64,000 nucleotides of DNA, from NCBI GenBank assembly GCA_900541415.1, contig UQJP01000017.1:27915-91914 (forward strand), in the 5' to 3' direction. Made by a program: the position numbers and the translations under genes. Positions 25,891 to 34,570 of this stretch are shown here, piece after piece. The DNA comes from an uncultured Odoribacter sp. Lineage in GTDB: Bacteria > Bacteroidota > Bacteroidia > Bacteroidales > Marinifilaceae. The notes below the pieces were generated by a model. That model worked only from the letters and a program-made list of their open reading frames with translations. It did not search any database and was not told where the DNA came from. Positions within the stretch are counted from its first letter, which is position 1. Each line of letters opens with the position of its first letter.

Positions 25891-27546
25891 TCAATGAATT
25901 AAATTTTCAACCGAAGCAGATACCTTGTTCGTTTCAGCTATGCACTTCGTTGTGTTTTTACCTGTTGAATGTCCTTCTATACAGATAACGATCAATCCCT
26001 GGTGGCAAAGCACTTCGGCAATCCGGTCTACTTCTTTCAATTGGCGTCCGTCGATCACCACAACGATTTTGCCTATATCGAACAGGCGGCGTTCCAGCGT
26101 GTAGGCAAATTCATCGGCAGCTTCTCCCGTCACATTGTAAATATGCCCTTCCTGCTCGTAATGTTTCAATCTTGCTTCGGCAGAAACAATCGATTCTCCG
26201 GCTCTCATCTGTTTGCGGTCGTCTTCCGTGATGTTGGTCGACAGGTCTTTGGCATTGACTTTATCGATAATCATTCCCACCGCGCAGGTGTTATTGGTAA
26301 TCGGGTCGATCAGGATGAAAGCACCTGTGTTTTTATTTTGCTTATACGGGTCGAAGAAAAGCGGTTTGTTGGAGGTAAATACCACACGTCCGATTTCGTT
26401 CAATTCCAAAGCATCTGTCATGGATTGCTCCATGGTGTTCACATTTACCTTGTAGCGGATGTTGTCGATTTTAACGCGGGTCAGGTTGGTGGTGTGTTTG
26501 ATGAAGAACTGTTGTTCCGGGTCCATCTTGTTTTCGTCCATCCATACCAGCATCGCTTCAAAATTTCGCTCGATGCGGGGGAGATTACCGGGATGCACCA
26601 GCATTTCACCTCTGGATACGTCGATTTCATCCTCTAAGGTAATCGTGATCGCCTGAGGCGGGAAGGCAAATTCCAATTCCCCGTCGTAGGTCACAATGGA
26701 TTTTACCCGTGATTTTTTCATCGAAGGAAGGGCAATCACTTCATCGCCTTTACGAACAATCCCGGAAGAAACTGTTGCGCTGAATCCCCGGAAATCCAGG
26801 TTAGGACGCAGAACGTATTGCACCGGATAGCGGAAGTCGTCGAAATTCTTGTCGCTGTCGATATGAACGGTCTCTAAAAATTCGAGAAGTGGTTTCCCGG
26901 TGTACCATTTCATATTTTCAGAACGTTCTACAACGTTGTCACCTTTCAGGGCTGAAAGCGGGATGCAGGTAATGTCCGGAATGTCCAGAGGTTCTGCAAA
27001 TTTCCTATAATCCGAAACGATCTGATCGAACACCTCCTGTTTGTAATCCATGAGGTCCATTTTATTAACCGCAAGCACAACATGTTTGATTCCCAGTAAA
27101 GATACCAGGTAAGTGTGGCGGCGTGTTTGGGTGATTACGCCGGAACGGGCGTCTACCAGAATGATTGCCAGATTGGCCGTTGAGCCTCCGGTGATCATAT
27201 TCCGGGTGTATTGCTCGTGTCCCGGAGTGTCGGCAATAATAAACTTACGGCTGTTGGTGGAAAAATAACGATAGGCCACGTCTATCGTGATCCCTTGTTC
27301 CCGTTCCGCTTTCAGGCCGTCGAGCAAAAGAGCGTAATCAATATTTTCTCCTGCATTTCCGAAACGTTTGGTATCACGTTCCAGGGCATCCAGTTGATCC
27401 TCGTATAATTTTTTACTGTCGAAAAGCAGGCGTCCGATCAGGGTCGATTTTCCATCGTCCACAGAACCGGCTGTCAGCAACCGCAGCAAATCTTTCTTTT
27501 CATCCCTGTCGAGGAATTCTTTTATATTTAATTTATTTTCAGTCAT
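25891..27546 (-). CDS. cysN: sulfate adenylyltransferase GTPase subunit with decayed APS-kinase-like tail
   Basis: This 551-residue EF-Tu-like GTPase has G1 AGSVDDGKST (26-35), G3 DTPGHEQYTRNM and G4 NKMDLMD, then the beta-barrel domains. With CysD it forms APS from ATP and sulfate, driven by GTP. It is about 75 residues longer than E. coli CysN. The extra tail (about 468-551, DNA 25894-26145) resembles an APS kinase without a P-loop: YTLERRLFDIGKIVVVIDG and DRIAEVLCHQGLIVICIE align with ALERELYKQGILCRILDG and RRIAEVSKLFVDCGIVTIA of the CysC encoded at 28579. It is 23 bp downstream of cysD. Confidence 0.95.
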   Translation of the reverse strand: MTENKLNIKEFLDRDEKKDLLRLLTAGSVDDGKSTLIGRLLFDSKKLYEDQLDALERDTKRFGNAGENIDYALLLDGLKAEREQGITIDVAYRYFSTNSRKFIIADTPGHEQYTRNMITGGSTANLAIILVDARSGVITQTRRHTYLVSLLGIKHVVLAVNKMDLMDYKQEVFDQIVSDYRKFAEPLDIPDITCIPLSALKGDNVVERSENMKWYTGKPLLEFLETVHIDSDKNFDDFRYPVQYVLRPNLDFRGFSATVSSGIVRKGDEVIALPSMKKSRVKSIVTYDGELEFAFPPQAITITLEDEIDVSRGEMLVHPGNLPRIERNFEAMLVWMDENKMDPEQQFFIKHTTNLTRVKIDNIRYKVNVNTMEQSMTDALELNEIGRVVFTSNKPLFFDPYKQNKNTGAFILIDPITNNTCAVGMIIDKVNAKDLSTNITEDDRKQMRAGESIVSAEARLKHYEQEGHIYNVTGEAADEFAYTLERRLFDIGKIVVVIDGRQLKEVDRIAEVLCHQGLIVICIEGHSTGKNTTKCIAETNKVSASVENLIH

Positions 27547-27569
27547 AACTTTAGATTTACAATCCTGCT

Positions 27570-28478
27570 TTAGAAATATCCTTCACGTTTTTTCTGTTCC
27601 ATACTGCCGTCCTGGTCGAAGTCGATAACCCGCGTGGTACGTTCCGATTTGGTGGTTGTCATCATTTCTTCAACAATCTTTTCAATCGTATCGGCTTCCG
27701 ATTCAACGGCTCCGGTCAGCGGGTAACATCCCAATGTGCGGAAACGCACTTTTTTCATCACGGCTTTGTCGCGGTATTCCTTCGGCATACGGTCGTCGTC
27801 AGCCATAATCAGGTTACCGTCGATTTCCACGATCGGACGTTCTTTGGCGAAGTACAGGGGAACAATAGGAATATTTTCCATTCGGATATATTGCCAGATG
27901 TCGAGCTCTGTCCAGTTGGATAAAGGGAATACACGGATCGATTCGCCTTTATGCACTCTGGCATTATATAGATTCCAAAGTTCAGGACGTTGGTTTTTAG
28001 GATCCCATTGGTGGAATTTGTCCCGGAAAGAATAGATACGCTCTTTGGCGCGTGATTTTTCTTCGTCCCGGCGTGCCCCTCCGAAAGCGGCATCAAATTT
28101 ATATTTATCCAAAGCCTTTAACAGGGCCTGGGTTTTCATCAGGTCGGTATGCACTTTGCTGCCGTGAGTGAATGGGCCTACTCCTTCATGGAAGGCTTTC
28201 ATGTTCGATTCGACGATCAGATCCCAATTGTATTCCTTGGCATATTTATCCCGGAATTCGATCATTTCTTTAAATTTCCATTTTGAATCGATGTGCATCA
28301 ATGGAAAAGGAACTTTACCCGGATAGAAAGCTTTTTCAGCCAGACGCACCATTACCGATGAGTCTTTCCCGATGGAATAAAGCATAACCGGATTTTCAAA
28401 TTCTGCAACCACTTCCCGGATGATGTGGATGGATTCGGCTTCCAGTTCTTTTAAGTGACTTAATTTATATTCTGACAT
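27570..28478 (-). CDS. cysD: sulfate adenylyltransferase small subunit
   Basis: This 302-residue PP-loop ATP pyrophosphatase has motif YSIGKDSSVMVRL (SxGKDS), the FGGARRDEEKSRAKER segment and RPELWNLYNARVHKGESIRVFPLSNWTE. It adenylates sulfate to APS together with CysN, encoded 23 bp downstream. It is the normal length. A separate -7-like box (TAAATTTGC, minus strand, 28524-28516) in the 100-bp gap before it may provide an internal promoter. Confidence 0.97.
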   Translation of the reverse strand: MSEYKLSHLKELEAESIHIIREVVAEFENPVMLYSIGKDSSVMVRLAEKAFYPGKVPFPLMHIDSKWKFKEMIEFRDKYAKEYNWDLIVESNMKAFHEGVGPFTHGSKVHTDLMKTQALLKALDKYKFDAAFGGARRDEEKSRAKERIYSFRDKFHQWDPKNQRPELWNLYNARVHKGESIRVFPLSNWTELDIWQYIRMENIPIVPLYFAKERPIVEIDGNLIMADDDRMPKEYRDKAVMKKVRFRTLGCYPLTGAVESEADTIEKIVEEMMTTTKSERTTRVIDFDQDGSMEQKKREGYF

Positions 28479-28515
28479 TCTGTTGTTATTTTATTACCAA
28501 TTTGTTATTCGACGC

Positions 28516-28524
28516 GCAAATTTA
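28516..28524 (-). promoter_or_regulatory. possible internal -7 box for cysD
   Basis: The minus strand reads TAAATTTGC, matching TAnnTTTG, about 40 bases before the cysD ATG at 28478. Confidence 0.45.
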
Positions 28525-28578
28525 CCAATTTACTGATGATAACTCTATTTTTATAGAAAATTAATCGAGTGAGGGATT

Positions 28579-29187
28579 TCAATCCTCCCGAGGATGCCAG
28601 GCAATTTTGGGCTTAATCGCTTCGAGTAATATTTCTACGGACTTTTCTAAAGGTTGCCGGGAAGTGTCTATGGAGATAAACGGTTTCTCCGGAGCTTCGA
28701 AAGGAGAGGAGATTCCTGTAAAGTCTTTAATCTCTCCGCGGCGGGCTTTGGCATAAAGTCCCTTTACATCCCGTTTCTCACACTCTGAAATCGGAGTGCT
28801 GACATAAATTTCAAGGAAGTCTTTTGTGCCGATGATTTCGGCGGCCATTTCGCGAATGGCATTGGTGGGACTGATAAAGGCTGCAATCGTAACGATTCCG
28901 CAATCCACGAATAGTTTGGAAACCTCTGCAATGCGGCGGATATTTTCCGTACGGTCGGCTTCCGAGAAGCCGAGATTATTGTTGATGCCGCTACGGATGT
29001 TGTCGCCATCTAAAATACGGCATAAAATACCTTGTTTATATAATTCCCTTTCTAAGGCGATTGCCAGGGTACTTTTACCGGAGCCGGACAATCCGGTGAA
29101 CCATATCATGATTCCCCTTTGTTTCAGTAGTGATTCCCGGTCTGATCGTTGTAGTGTTTTTTCAAATATCGGATAAATATTCTCCAT
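28579..29187 (-). CDS. cysC: adenylylsulfate kinase
   Basis: This 202-residue APS kinase has P-loop GLSGSGKST (32-40), the APS-binding DGDNIRSGINNNLGFSEADRTENIRR and FISP motifs, and the lid region KGLYAKARRGEIKDFTG. It phosphorylates APS to PAPS, the sulfonate donor for the sulfotransferase at 24716. It is an active-looking enzyme, unlike the decayed copy fused to CysN. It lies between cysQ and cysD in the operon. Confidence 0.97.
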   Translation of the reverse strand: MENIYPIFEKTLQRSDRESLLKQRGIMIWFTGLSGSGKSTLAIALERELYKQGILCRILDGDNIRSGINNNLGFSEADRTENIRRIAEVSKLFVDCGIVTIAAFISPTNAIREMAAEIIGTKDFLEIYVSTPISECEKRDVKGLYAKARRGEIKDFTGISSPFEAPEKPFISIDTSRQPLEKSVEILLEAIKPKIAWHPRED

Positions 29188-29265
29188 ATAGTGTTGTCCT
29201 CGCTTAATCTGTCCGTCCGTTTTATTGTGGACGACTATTATATTTTAGTGAAGCCCAGGAAAGGA

Positions 29266-30060
29266 TCATTTAACGATGAACCAGGGATTCAATAAATTTT
29301 CTTTATTATAAGTCAGGGGCGTTTGCCCGTCTTCGTGATACATTTCTTTTCCCGCCGCTTTCGCAATGGCATGCCCTGCCGCCGTATCCCATTCCATGGT
29401 CGGGGCGAAACGGGGATATACATCTGCGCTTCCCTCCGCTACTAAACATATCTTGATAGAACTACCTACGGAAGTCAATTCCACATGAGAATGCGACGTT
29501 TTGAGACAGTCTATATAATTCTCTGTTTCGGGACTCATGTGGGAACGTGAAGCCACTACGATAAACGCATTGCCTTGCCGTTCCTGAGGCAGAGGGACTT
29601 TTTCCATTTTATCAAAATCCATGCCGGGAGTAAATGCAATGTCCGTTACCTTGTAGGCCCCCCCCTTTAATGTTCCGTAGTAAAGTTCTTTTTTTACAGG
29701 CACATAAATCACTCCTAAAATAGGAGTTCCGTGATAAACTAATGCAATATTGACCGTAAATTCCCCGTTCCTTTTGATAAATTCCTTGGTGCCGTCGAGG
29801 GGATCAACAATCCATAAAGTTGTCCATGCTTTCCGTTCTTCATAGGGGATCGTTTTATTTTCTTCGCTGACAACGGGATAAGGCGAGTTTTTCAGATGTT
29901 CCAGGATCACTTCGTTCGATTTCCGGTCTGCCACCGTGAGCGGGGAGTTATCGGATTTTTTTTCCACCTGAAAATCTGCGGACGGATCGTTGTATATTTC
30001 CAAAATTTTCTCACCAGCAGCTAAGGCTGCTGTTATTGCTATTTGAAGTAGTTTATCCAT
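29266..30060 (-). CDS. cysQ: 3'(2'),5'-bisphosphate nucleotidase
   Basis: This 264-residue member of the inositol monophosphatase fold has metal-binding motifs PVVSEENK and WIVDPLDGTKEFI plus the C-terminal ME-WDTAAGHAIAKAAG. It hydrolyses PAP, the inhibitory by-product of sulfotransferases, to AMP. The start is MDKLLQIAITAALAAGE at 30060; an ATG at 30081 lies inside the -7 box and cannot be used from that promoter. It is the first gene of the cysQCDN-sulfotransferase operon. Confidence 0.95.
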   Translation of the reverse strand: MDKLLQIAITAALAAGEKILEIYNDPSADFQVEKKSDNSPLTVADRKSNEVILEHLKNSPYPVVSEENKTIPYEERKAWTTLWIVDPLDGTKEFIKRNGEFTVNIALVYHGTPILGVIYVPVKKELYYGTLKGGAYKVTDIAFTPGMDFDKMEKVPLPQERQGNAFIVVASRSHMSPETENYIDCLKTSHSHVELTSVGSSIKICLVAEGSADVYPRFAPTMEWDTAAGHAIAKAAGKEMYHEDGQTPLTYNKENLLNPWFIVK

Positions 30061-30077
30061 ATACTTTTCAATGAACG

Positions 30078-30086
30078 GCAAAGATA
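30078..30086 (-). promoter_or_regulatory. -7 box of the cysQCDN-sulfotransferase operon
   Basis: The minus strand reads TATCTTTGC, a perfect TAnnTTTG box. Transcription would start about 10 nt before the cysQ ATG at 30060, giving a very short leader. Confidence 0.7.
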
Positions 30087-30591
30087 TAAAATTTTCTTAA
30101 ACCTTTATTTTAATCATTCGAGAAAGAAAAAGGATAAGATAAATCGGGGAAGTTCGAAGGGAAAATTAAGGCTTGCAGAATAGACTTTGTTTTTAATTGT
30201 TTGATAATCTATTGATTGTATGTTTTGCCGCCGGAAGGTTTCCGGGGCATGTTGTAGATAATAGCTCTTTTGTTTTTAGTTTAAATTTATGTTTGGAAAC
30301 CGATTTTGTACCTGCGGATAAATTGGTGGTTTTGTTAAAATATCGGTAAAATAGAGTCCGGATTACGGAAGATAAGCTTGTGTGGTGGGAGGGATATTGA
30401 AGTGTATCGTTTCGGAAAATTGTGGAAACCGGAAGGCGGAAAAGTTGCTTTATTTTCAGGAAAATATTTTTTTGTGGACAAATTCAAACAAGTTATAACT
30501 ATTGTAATGAAAAATCATTGTTGCCTGAAATTTTCCGACAGTTTTATTATCTTTGTACCATCAAGTGCTTAAATAATTATACATATAAAAC
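30087..30591. other. intergenic region between cysQ and purL
   Basis: About 500 bases without a convincing gene. A 64-codon frame at 30378-30572 has no family features. The last 45 bases hold the purL promoter: TATCTTTG at 30548-30555 is a perfect -7 box with a start expected near 30562. I see no riboswitch-like fold. Confidence 0.6.
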
Positions 30592-33500
30592 ATGGCAATA
30601 GTTTTCTATCAAAAAGATGTGACAGTGTATGCCGTACACTATAAAACATCTGAAAATCCCCTTGATGTAAGTAAATTGGAATGGTTGTTCAGCGGTGCTA
30701 AAAAAGTGAATAGCAGTCAGCTGGAAGGTTTCTTTATCGGTCCGAGAAGGGAAATGATCACTCCCTGGAGTACGAATGCGGTTGAAATCACTCAAAACAT
30801 GGGTATTGGCGGTATTTTGCGCATCGAGGAATTTACGAAAACGGAGAATGAAAAGACTCCTTTCGACCCTATGCTTCAGGCGTTTTATAAAGGGTTGGAC
30901 CAACATATCTTTACGATAGACAAGCAGCCGGATCCGGTGATATATATTGAAAACATCCGGGAATACAACAAGCAGGAAGGGTTGGCCTTGAATGAGGATG
31001 AAATTGCTTATCTGGAAGGGCTGGCAAAAAAATTAGGACGTTCCCTTACCGATTCCGAAGTTTTCGGCTTCTCGCAGGTAAACTCCGAACATTGCCGTCA
31101 TAAAATATTCAACGGAACTTTCATTATCGACGGAGAAGAAAAAGAAAGTTCTCTTTTCAAGCTGATCAAGAAAACTTCGCAGGAAAATCCGAACCGGATT
31201 GTTTCCGCTTATAAAGATAACTGTGCATTTATCGATGGTCCTGCTGTCGTGCAGTTTGCGCCGCATACACACGATAAGCCCGATTTCTTTGAGACCAGAG
31301 AGATCGATACGGTGATTTCGCTGAAAGCGGAAACCCATAATTTCCCGACAACGGTAGAGCCGTTCAATGGTGCTGCAACCGGAACGGGAGGGGAAATCCG
31401 CGACCGTATTGCCGGTGGACTGGCAGCGTTGCCTTTGGCGGGAACAGCGGTGTATATGACTTCTTATCCGCGTTTGGATGCCGGAAGACCCTGGGAACAG
31501 AAGATCGATCCCCGGAAATGGTTGTATCAGACGCCGGAAGATATTTTGATCAAGGCTTCCAACGGAGCTTCGGATTTCGGAAATAAATTCGGACAGCCTT
31601 TGATTTGTGGTTCTTTACTGACATTCGAACACGAGGAGGACGGGAACACATACGGATACGATAAAGTGATTATGCAGGCGGGCGGTGTTGGATTCGCCAA
31701 CCGCAAACAAGCGTTGAAACATACCCCGGATGTAGGCGATAAAGTGGTGCTGTTAGGAGGGGATAATTACCGTATCGGAATGGGCGGCGGAGCTGTTTCC
31801 TCGGTAGATACCGGATTGTATGCCGGAGCTATCGAATTGAATGCCGTGCAGCGTTCCAACCCTGAAATGCAAAAGAGGGTTTGCAATGCAATCCGTGCTA
31901 TGGCGGAAAACGATAATAACCCGATTGTTTCTATACACGATCACGGTGCAGGCGGACACCTGAACTGTTTGTCGGAATTGGTGGAGGAAACCGGGGGAAT
32001 GATCCATATCGATAAATTGCCTATCGGCGATCCTACTTTGTCGGCGAAAGAGATCGTGGGAAATGAGTCTCAGGAACGTATGGGATTGGTGATGAAAGAA
32101 AAAGATGTGGCTACTTTGCAAGCGATTGCCGACCGTGAACGGGCGCCGATGTATGTGATCGGAGAGACTACCGGAGATCATCGTTTTACGTTTGAAAATG
32201 CGAATAATGGCGAACGTCCTATCGATCTGGAGCTGAAAGATATGTTCGGGAATCCTCCCAAAACGATCATGAAGGATAAAACCATTAAAGAAAAATATAA
32301 CGATTTGGAATACAGTGCCGATAAACTGGAAGAGTATATCGAGCAGGTGTTGCAGATCGAAGCTGTGGCTTGTAAAGACTGGTTGACGAATAAGGTAGAC
32401 CGTTCTGTATCGGGACGTATTGCCCGCCAGCAATGTGTGGGACAATTGCAGTTGCCGTTGAGTGATGTGGCTGCGGTGGCTCTGGATTATAATGGAGTGA
32501 AGGGTATTGCCACTTCTATCGGTCATGCTCCGGTGGCAGCTATGGCCGACGCAGGAAGCGGTTCACGGTTGGCGATTGCCGAAGCATTGACGAACCTGGT
32601 GTGGGCTCCGATCGAACAAGGAATCAAAGGAGTTTCCCTTTCTGCCAACTGGATGTGGCCGTGCCGGAACGCCGGGGAAGATGCCCGTTTATATCAGGCC
32701 GTACAGGCTGCCAGTGATTTCGCGATCGAGTTAGGGGTGAATATTCCTACCGGAAAAGATTCACTTTCCATGACACAGAAGTATGGTGACAAGAAGGTGT
32801 ATGCTCCGGGAACGGTGATTATCTCTACCGTAGGCGAGGTGAAGAATATCCGCCAGATCGTTACTCCGGTATTGCGTGCCGATCAGGCAACCGAATTGGT
32901 ATATATCGATTTCTCATTCGATAAATTGAAACTCGGCGGGTCGAGTTTTGCCCAAATATTGAATAAAGTGGGTAAGGATGTTCCCGATGTGAAGGATGCG
33001 GATTATTTTGTTGAAGCGTTTACTGCCGTACAGAAAATGTTGGAAGAAGGGTTGATCTTGGCCGGGCACGATATTTCTGCCGGAGGTATGGTAACCGCTT
33101 TGCTGGAAATGTGTTTCTCTGATAACCGTCTCGGTTTGGATGTGGATCTTTCGTTCCTGGCTGAAAAGGATGTTGTCAAAATTCTGTTTGCCGAAAATCC
33201 GGGAGTGCTGGTACAGATTCCCGATTCTGTCGCTAAACGGGTTTCCGCTTTATTGGATAAAGCGGGAGTGGCTTACGGGTTTTTAGGAAAACCGGGTAAA
33301 GCCGGGATGCTGAATATCAAGAAGGATGGAACGAGTTGGTCGCTGGACATAGCTTCTCTGCGTGATTTGTGGTTTAAGACTTCTTACCTGTTAGACCGTC
33401 GCCAGAGTGGGGCTGAAAAAGCATTGGAACGTTATAAGACCTATAAGAGCAATGAATTGAAATATGTTTTCCCGAAAGGATTCACAGGTAAGCTGGCCGA

Positions 33501-34287
33501 TCTGGGCTTGTCGATGAACCGGACAGCTCCGTCGGGCGTGAAGGCTGCGATCATCCGGGAAAAAGGTTGCCAGTGCGAGCGCGAAACGGCATGGGCATTG
33601 CATTTGGCCGGATTCGATGTGAAAGACGTACACATGACCGACCTGATTTCCGGGCGTGAAACGCTGGAAGATGTGAATATGATTGTCTTTGTGGGGGGAT
33701 TCTCTAATTCCGATGTATTGGGATCGGCGAAAGGTTGGGCCGGAGCTTTTAAATACAATGAGAAAGCCCGTCTGGCATTGGAAAACTTCTATAAACGTAA
33801 AGATACTCTGAGTTTGGGTATTTGTAATGGTTGCCAGTTGATGGTGGCTTTGGGTTTAATCTACCCGGAACATCAGGAAATGCCGGAAATGTTGCATAAC
33901 GATTCTCATAAATTGGAGTCGAATTTTGTGAATGTGACCATTCAGCCTAACCACTCCGTAATGCTGAAAAATTTGGCTGGTTCCCGTTTGGGAGTGTGGA
34001 TCACTCATGGAGAGGGTAAATTCAAACTACCTTATGCAGAAAGCGAGTACGCTATCCCTATTAAATTCAGCTATGACAGGTATCCCGCTAACCCGAACGG
34101 CTCGGCTTTTGCCGCCGCCGCTATTTGCAGCAAGGATGGCCGTCACCTGGCTATGATGCCTCACCTGGAAAGATCGACTTTTCCGTGGAACTGGGCTTAT
34201 TACGCAGAAGGCAGGGAAAACGACGAAGTCAGCCCGTGGATCGAGGCATTTGTCAATGCCCGGAAATGGGTGGAAGCACAAAAGTAA
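30592..34287 (+). CDS. purL: phosphoribosylformylglycinamidine synthase
   Basis: This 1231-residue large-type PurL converts FGAR and glutamine to FGAM in purine synthesis. It has the N-terminal linker (EVFGFSQVNSEHCRHKIFNG), two tandem AIRS-like ATP-binding halves (NFPTTVEPFNGAATGTGGEIRDR in the first) and a C-terminal glutamine amidotransferase with the nucleophile in GICNGCQLMVALG and the His/Glu region MMPHLERSTFPWNW. Length and motifs are typical of the single-chain enzyme. It is transcribed alone from a TATCTTTG promoter. Confidence 0.97.
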   Translation: MAIVFYQKDVTVYAVHYKTSENPLDVSKLEWLFSGAKKVNSSQLEGFFIGPRREMITPWSTNAVEITQNMGIGGILRIEEFTKTENEKTPFDPMLQAFYKGLDQHIFTIDKQPDPVIYIENIREYNKQEGLALNEDEIAYLEGLAKKLGRSLTDSEVFGFSQVNSEHCRHKIFNGTFIIDGEEKESSLFKLIKKTSQENPNRIVSAYKDNCAFIDGPAVVQFAPHTHDKPDFFETREIDTVISLKAETHNFPTTVEPFNGAATGTGGEIRDRIAGGLAALPLAGTAVYMTSYPRLDAGRPWEQKIDPRKWLYQTPEDILIKASNGASDFGNKFGQPLICGSLLTFEHEEDGNTYGYDKVIMQAGGVGFANRKQALKHTPDVGDKVVLLGGDNYRIGMGGGAVSSVDTGLYAGAIELNAVQRSNPEMQKRVCNAIRAMAENDNNPIVSIHDHGAGGHLNCLSELVEETGGMIHIDKLPIGDPTLSAKEIVGNESQERMGLVMKEKDVATLQAIADRERAPMYVIGETTGDHRFTFENANNGERPIDLELKDMFGNPPKTIMKDKTIKEKYNDLEYSADKLEEYIEQVLQIEAVACKDWLTNKVDRSVSGRIARQQCVGQLQLPLSDVAAVALDYNGVKGIATSIGHAPVAAMADAGSGSRLAIAEALTNLVWAPIEQGIKGVSLSANWMWPCRNAGEDARLYQAVQAASDFAIELGVNIPTGKDSLSMTQKYGDKKVYAPGTVIISTVGEVKNIRQIVTPVLRADQATELVYIDFSFDKLKLGGSSFAQILNKVGKDVPDVKDADYFVEAFTAVQKMLEEGLILAGHDISAGGMVTALLEMCFSDNRLGLDVDLSFLAEKDVVKILFAENPGVLVQIPDSVAKRVSALLDKAGVAYGFLGKPGKAGMLNIKKDGTSWSLDIASLRDLWFKTSYLLDRRQSGAEKALERYKTYKSNELKYVFPKGFTGKLADLGLSMNRTAPSGVKAAIIREKGCQCERETAWALHLAGFDVKDVHMTDLISGRETLEDVNMIVFVGGFSNSDVLGSAKGWAGAFKYNEKARLALENFYKRKDTLSLGICNGCQLMVALGLIYPEHQEMPEMLHNDSHKLESNFVNVTIQPNHSVMLKNLAGSRLGVWITHGEGKFKLPYAESEYAIPIKFSYDRYPANPNGSAFAAAAICSKDGRHLAMMPHLERSTFPWNWAYYAEGRENDEVSPWIEAFVNARKWVEAQK

Positions 34288-34310
34288 AATAAGTTTACTT
34301 CGATATGTTG

Positions 34311-34342
34311 CAGGAGGTGTCTGATAAAGACATCTCCTGTTT
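34311..34342 (+). terminator. terminator after purL
   Basis: Stem CAGGAGGTGTCT / AGACATCTCCTG (one G-U pair) with a 5-nt loop, then TTTGTTTAT. Confidence 0.8.
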
Positions 34343-34570
34343 GTTTATAGATATATATCGGTCTTTTCCAATTGATCGTGAGAGAATTTGCTGCAAAGAT
34401 TTCAAGAACTTATCGGATGACTTGCAAGGTTGATATTATGATTTTAAAATATAATAATATACTTATTTTATGATTTGAAAATGCTATATTTTTAACTTAT
34501 CTTTACTGCTGTATGAGATCAGTATGAGGAGCTGCAATCAGGTAGGCGTGTATTTTCAAGTCGATAAAGT

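Noticed and set aside
30378..30572. 64-codon frame upstream of purL
   Set aside because: It has no family similarity I can see and overlaps the purL promoter.
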